From an uncultured Oscillospiraceae bacterium (GTDB taxonomy: Bacteria > Bacillota > Clostridia > Oscillospirales > Acutalibacteraceae), in NCBI GenBank assembly GCA_900544515.1, contig UQVI01000122.1, forward strand, positions 1 through 5,309: DNA of 5,309 nucleotides, in the 5' to 3' direction. A program made the position numbers and the translations under genes. Positions 5,218 through 5,309 of the stretch are shown piece after piece. The notes under the pieces were generated by a model, which was not told the origin of the DNA, ran no database searches, and was given only the letters and a program-made list of their open reading frames with translations. The stretch's first letter is position 1; each line of letters starts with the position of its first letter.

Positions 5218-5309
5218 TTAAAATTTAAAAGAATGAGTTCGGTATTGCACCGGACTCATTTTCAGTTTTGATATAATTCGTTCGTTGTTGTAGTAATCAA
5301 TGTAGTCTT
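5218..5309 (-). CDS. IS3-family transposase OrfB, C-terminal fragment (5' end off contig)
   Basis: Twenty-nine codons plus TAA (5218-5220) are visible on the minus strand, the first whole codon beginning at 5307. The peptide reads DYIDYYNNERI, then SKLKM, then SPVQYRTHSFKF. This is the characteristic end of the rve/DDE integrase domain of OrfB: the YNxxRI segment, followed by a Leu-containing stretch and the SPVQYRT motif. In intact elements OrfB is made as an OrfAB fusion by -1 frameshifting and catalyses copy-out transposition. The catalytic DDE residues, OrfA and the start are outside the window, so whether this copy is functional is unknown. The frame is short and partial, but the motif match is specific. 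Confidence 0.85.
   Translation of the reverse strand, partial: DYIDYYNNERIISKLKMSPVQYRTHSFKF
5231..5261 (-). terminator. Hairpin inside the transposase 3' coding end
   Basis: AATGAGTTCGGT (5232-5243) pairs with ACCGGACTCATT (5249-5260) around a 5-nt loop, with one T-G wobble. On the minus strand it is followed by CTTTTAAATTTTAA, a terminator-like tail overlapping the stop codon; on the plus strand by TTCAGTTTTG. It may end OrfB transcription and also block transcription entering the element from its host flank. Confidence 0.55.

Larger units (their letters stand above)
5185..5309 (-). mobile_element. IS3-family insertion sequence, right end, cut by the contig edge
   Basis: The stretch TGAAGTGACCCCGAAAG at 5185-5201, continuing with TTTAGAC to 5208, resembles terminal inverted repeats of IS3-family (IS150-like) elements, which begin with TG and carry an ACCCC...AAAGT...AGAC core. 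Inside it lies the end of an IS3 OrfB transposase on the minus strand. The outer boundary could be a few bases to the right, at 5190, and the target duplication cannot be checked because the other end is missing. An assembly break inside a multi-copy IS would explain why the contig ends here. Confidence 0.8.

Overview
The window looks like one end of a draft or metagenomic contig from a low-GC Gram-positive bacterium. It is probably a member of the Bacillota, most likely an anaerobic Clostridia-type organism. The basis is AT-rich coding with strong purine-rich Shine-Dalgarno sites, consensus sigma-A-like promoters, hairpin-plus-U-tract terminators, and the protein families present. No rRNA or marker gene is available to name the species. 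Bases 1-41 are not biological: they match the Illumina Nextera i5 side, an 8-base index followed by the transposase read-1 adapter.

Layout. Positions 42-276 are non-coding, with a clear rho-independent terminator (81-113) for a plus-strand gene lost off the left end and a bulged hairpin (168-199). Positions 277-1698 on the minus strand encode a full-length PepD-type M20 aminoacyl-histidine (Xaa-His) dipeptidase. Positions 1699-1920 form a divergent control region with back-to-back promoters and a perfect 14-bp palindrome between them. Positions 1921-4739 on the plus strand are a two-gene operon with a 4-base ATGA overlap: a 12-helix GPH-type (MFS_2) cation symporter, then a second M20 metallohydrolase of the carboxypeptidase S / PM20D1-like type. 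Two hairpins (4721-4756 and 4811-4854) close the operon. A small orphan gene of 46 codons (4995-5135) has its own strong promoter, and its peptide resembles the start of a PHP domain. From about 5185 to the right edge lies the 3' end of an IS3-family insertion sequence on the minus strand, with the last 29 codons of its OrfB transposase. The contig probably stops there because the IS is repeated in the genome.

How the genes may work together (inference): two different M20 peptidases flank a transporter in a divergent arrangement with a possible shared operator. The simplest model is an uptake-and-hydrolysis module for small peptides or N-acylated amino acids, with the symporter importing a substrate that the cytosolic metallopeptidases cleave. 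A GPH-family transporter would be unusual in that role, because characterised members mostly carry sugars. That makes this cluster the most interesting biology in the window.
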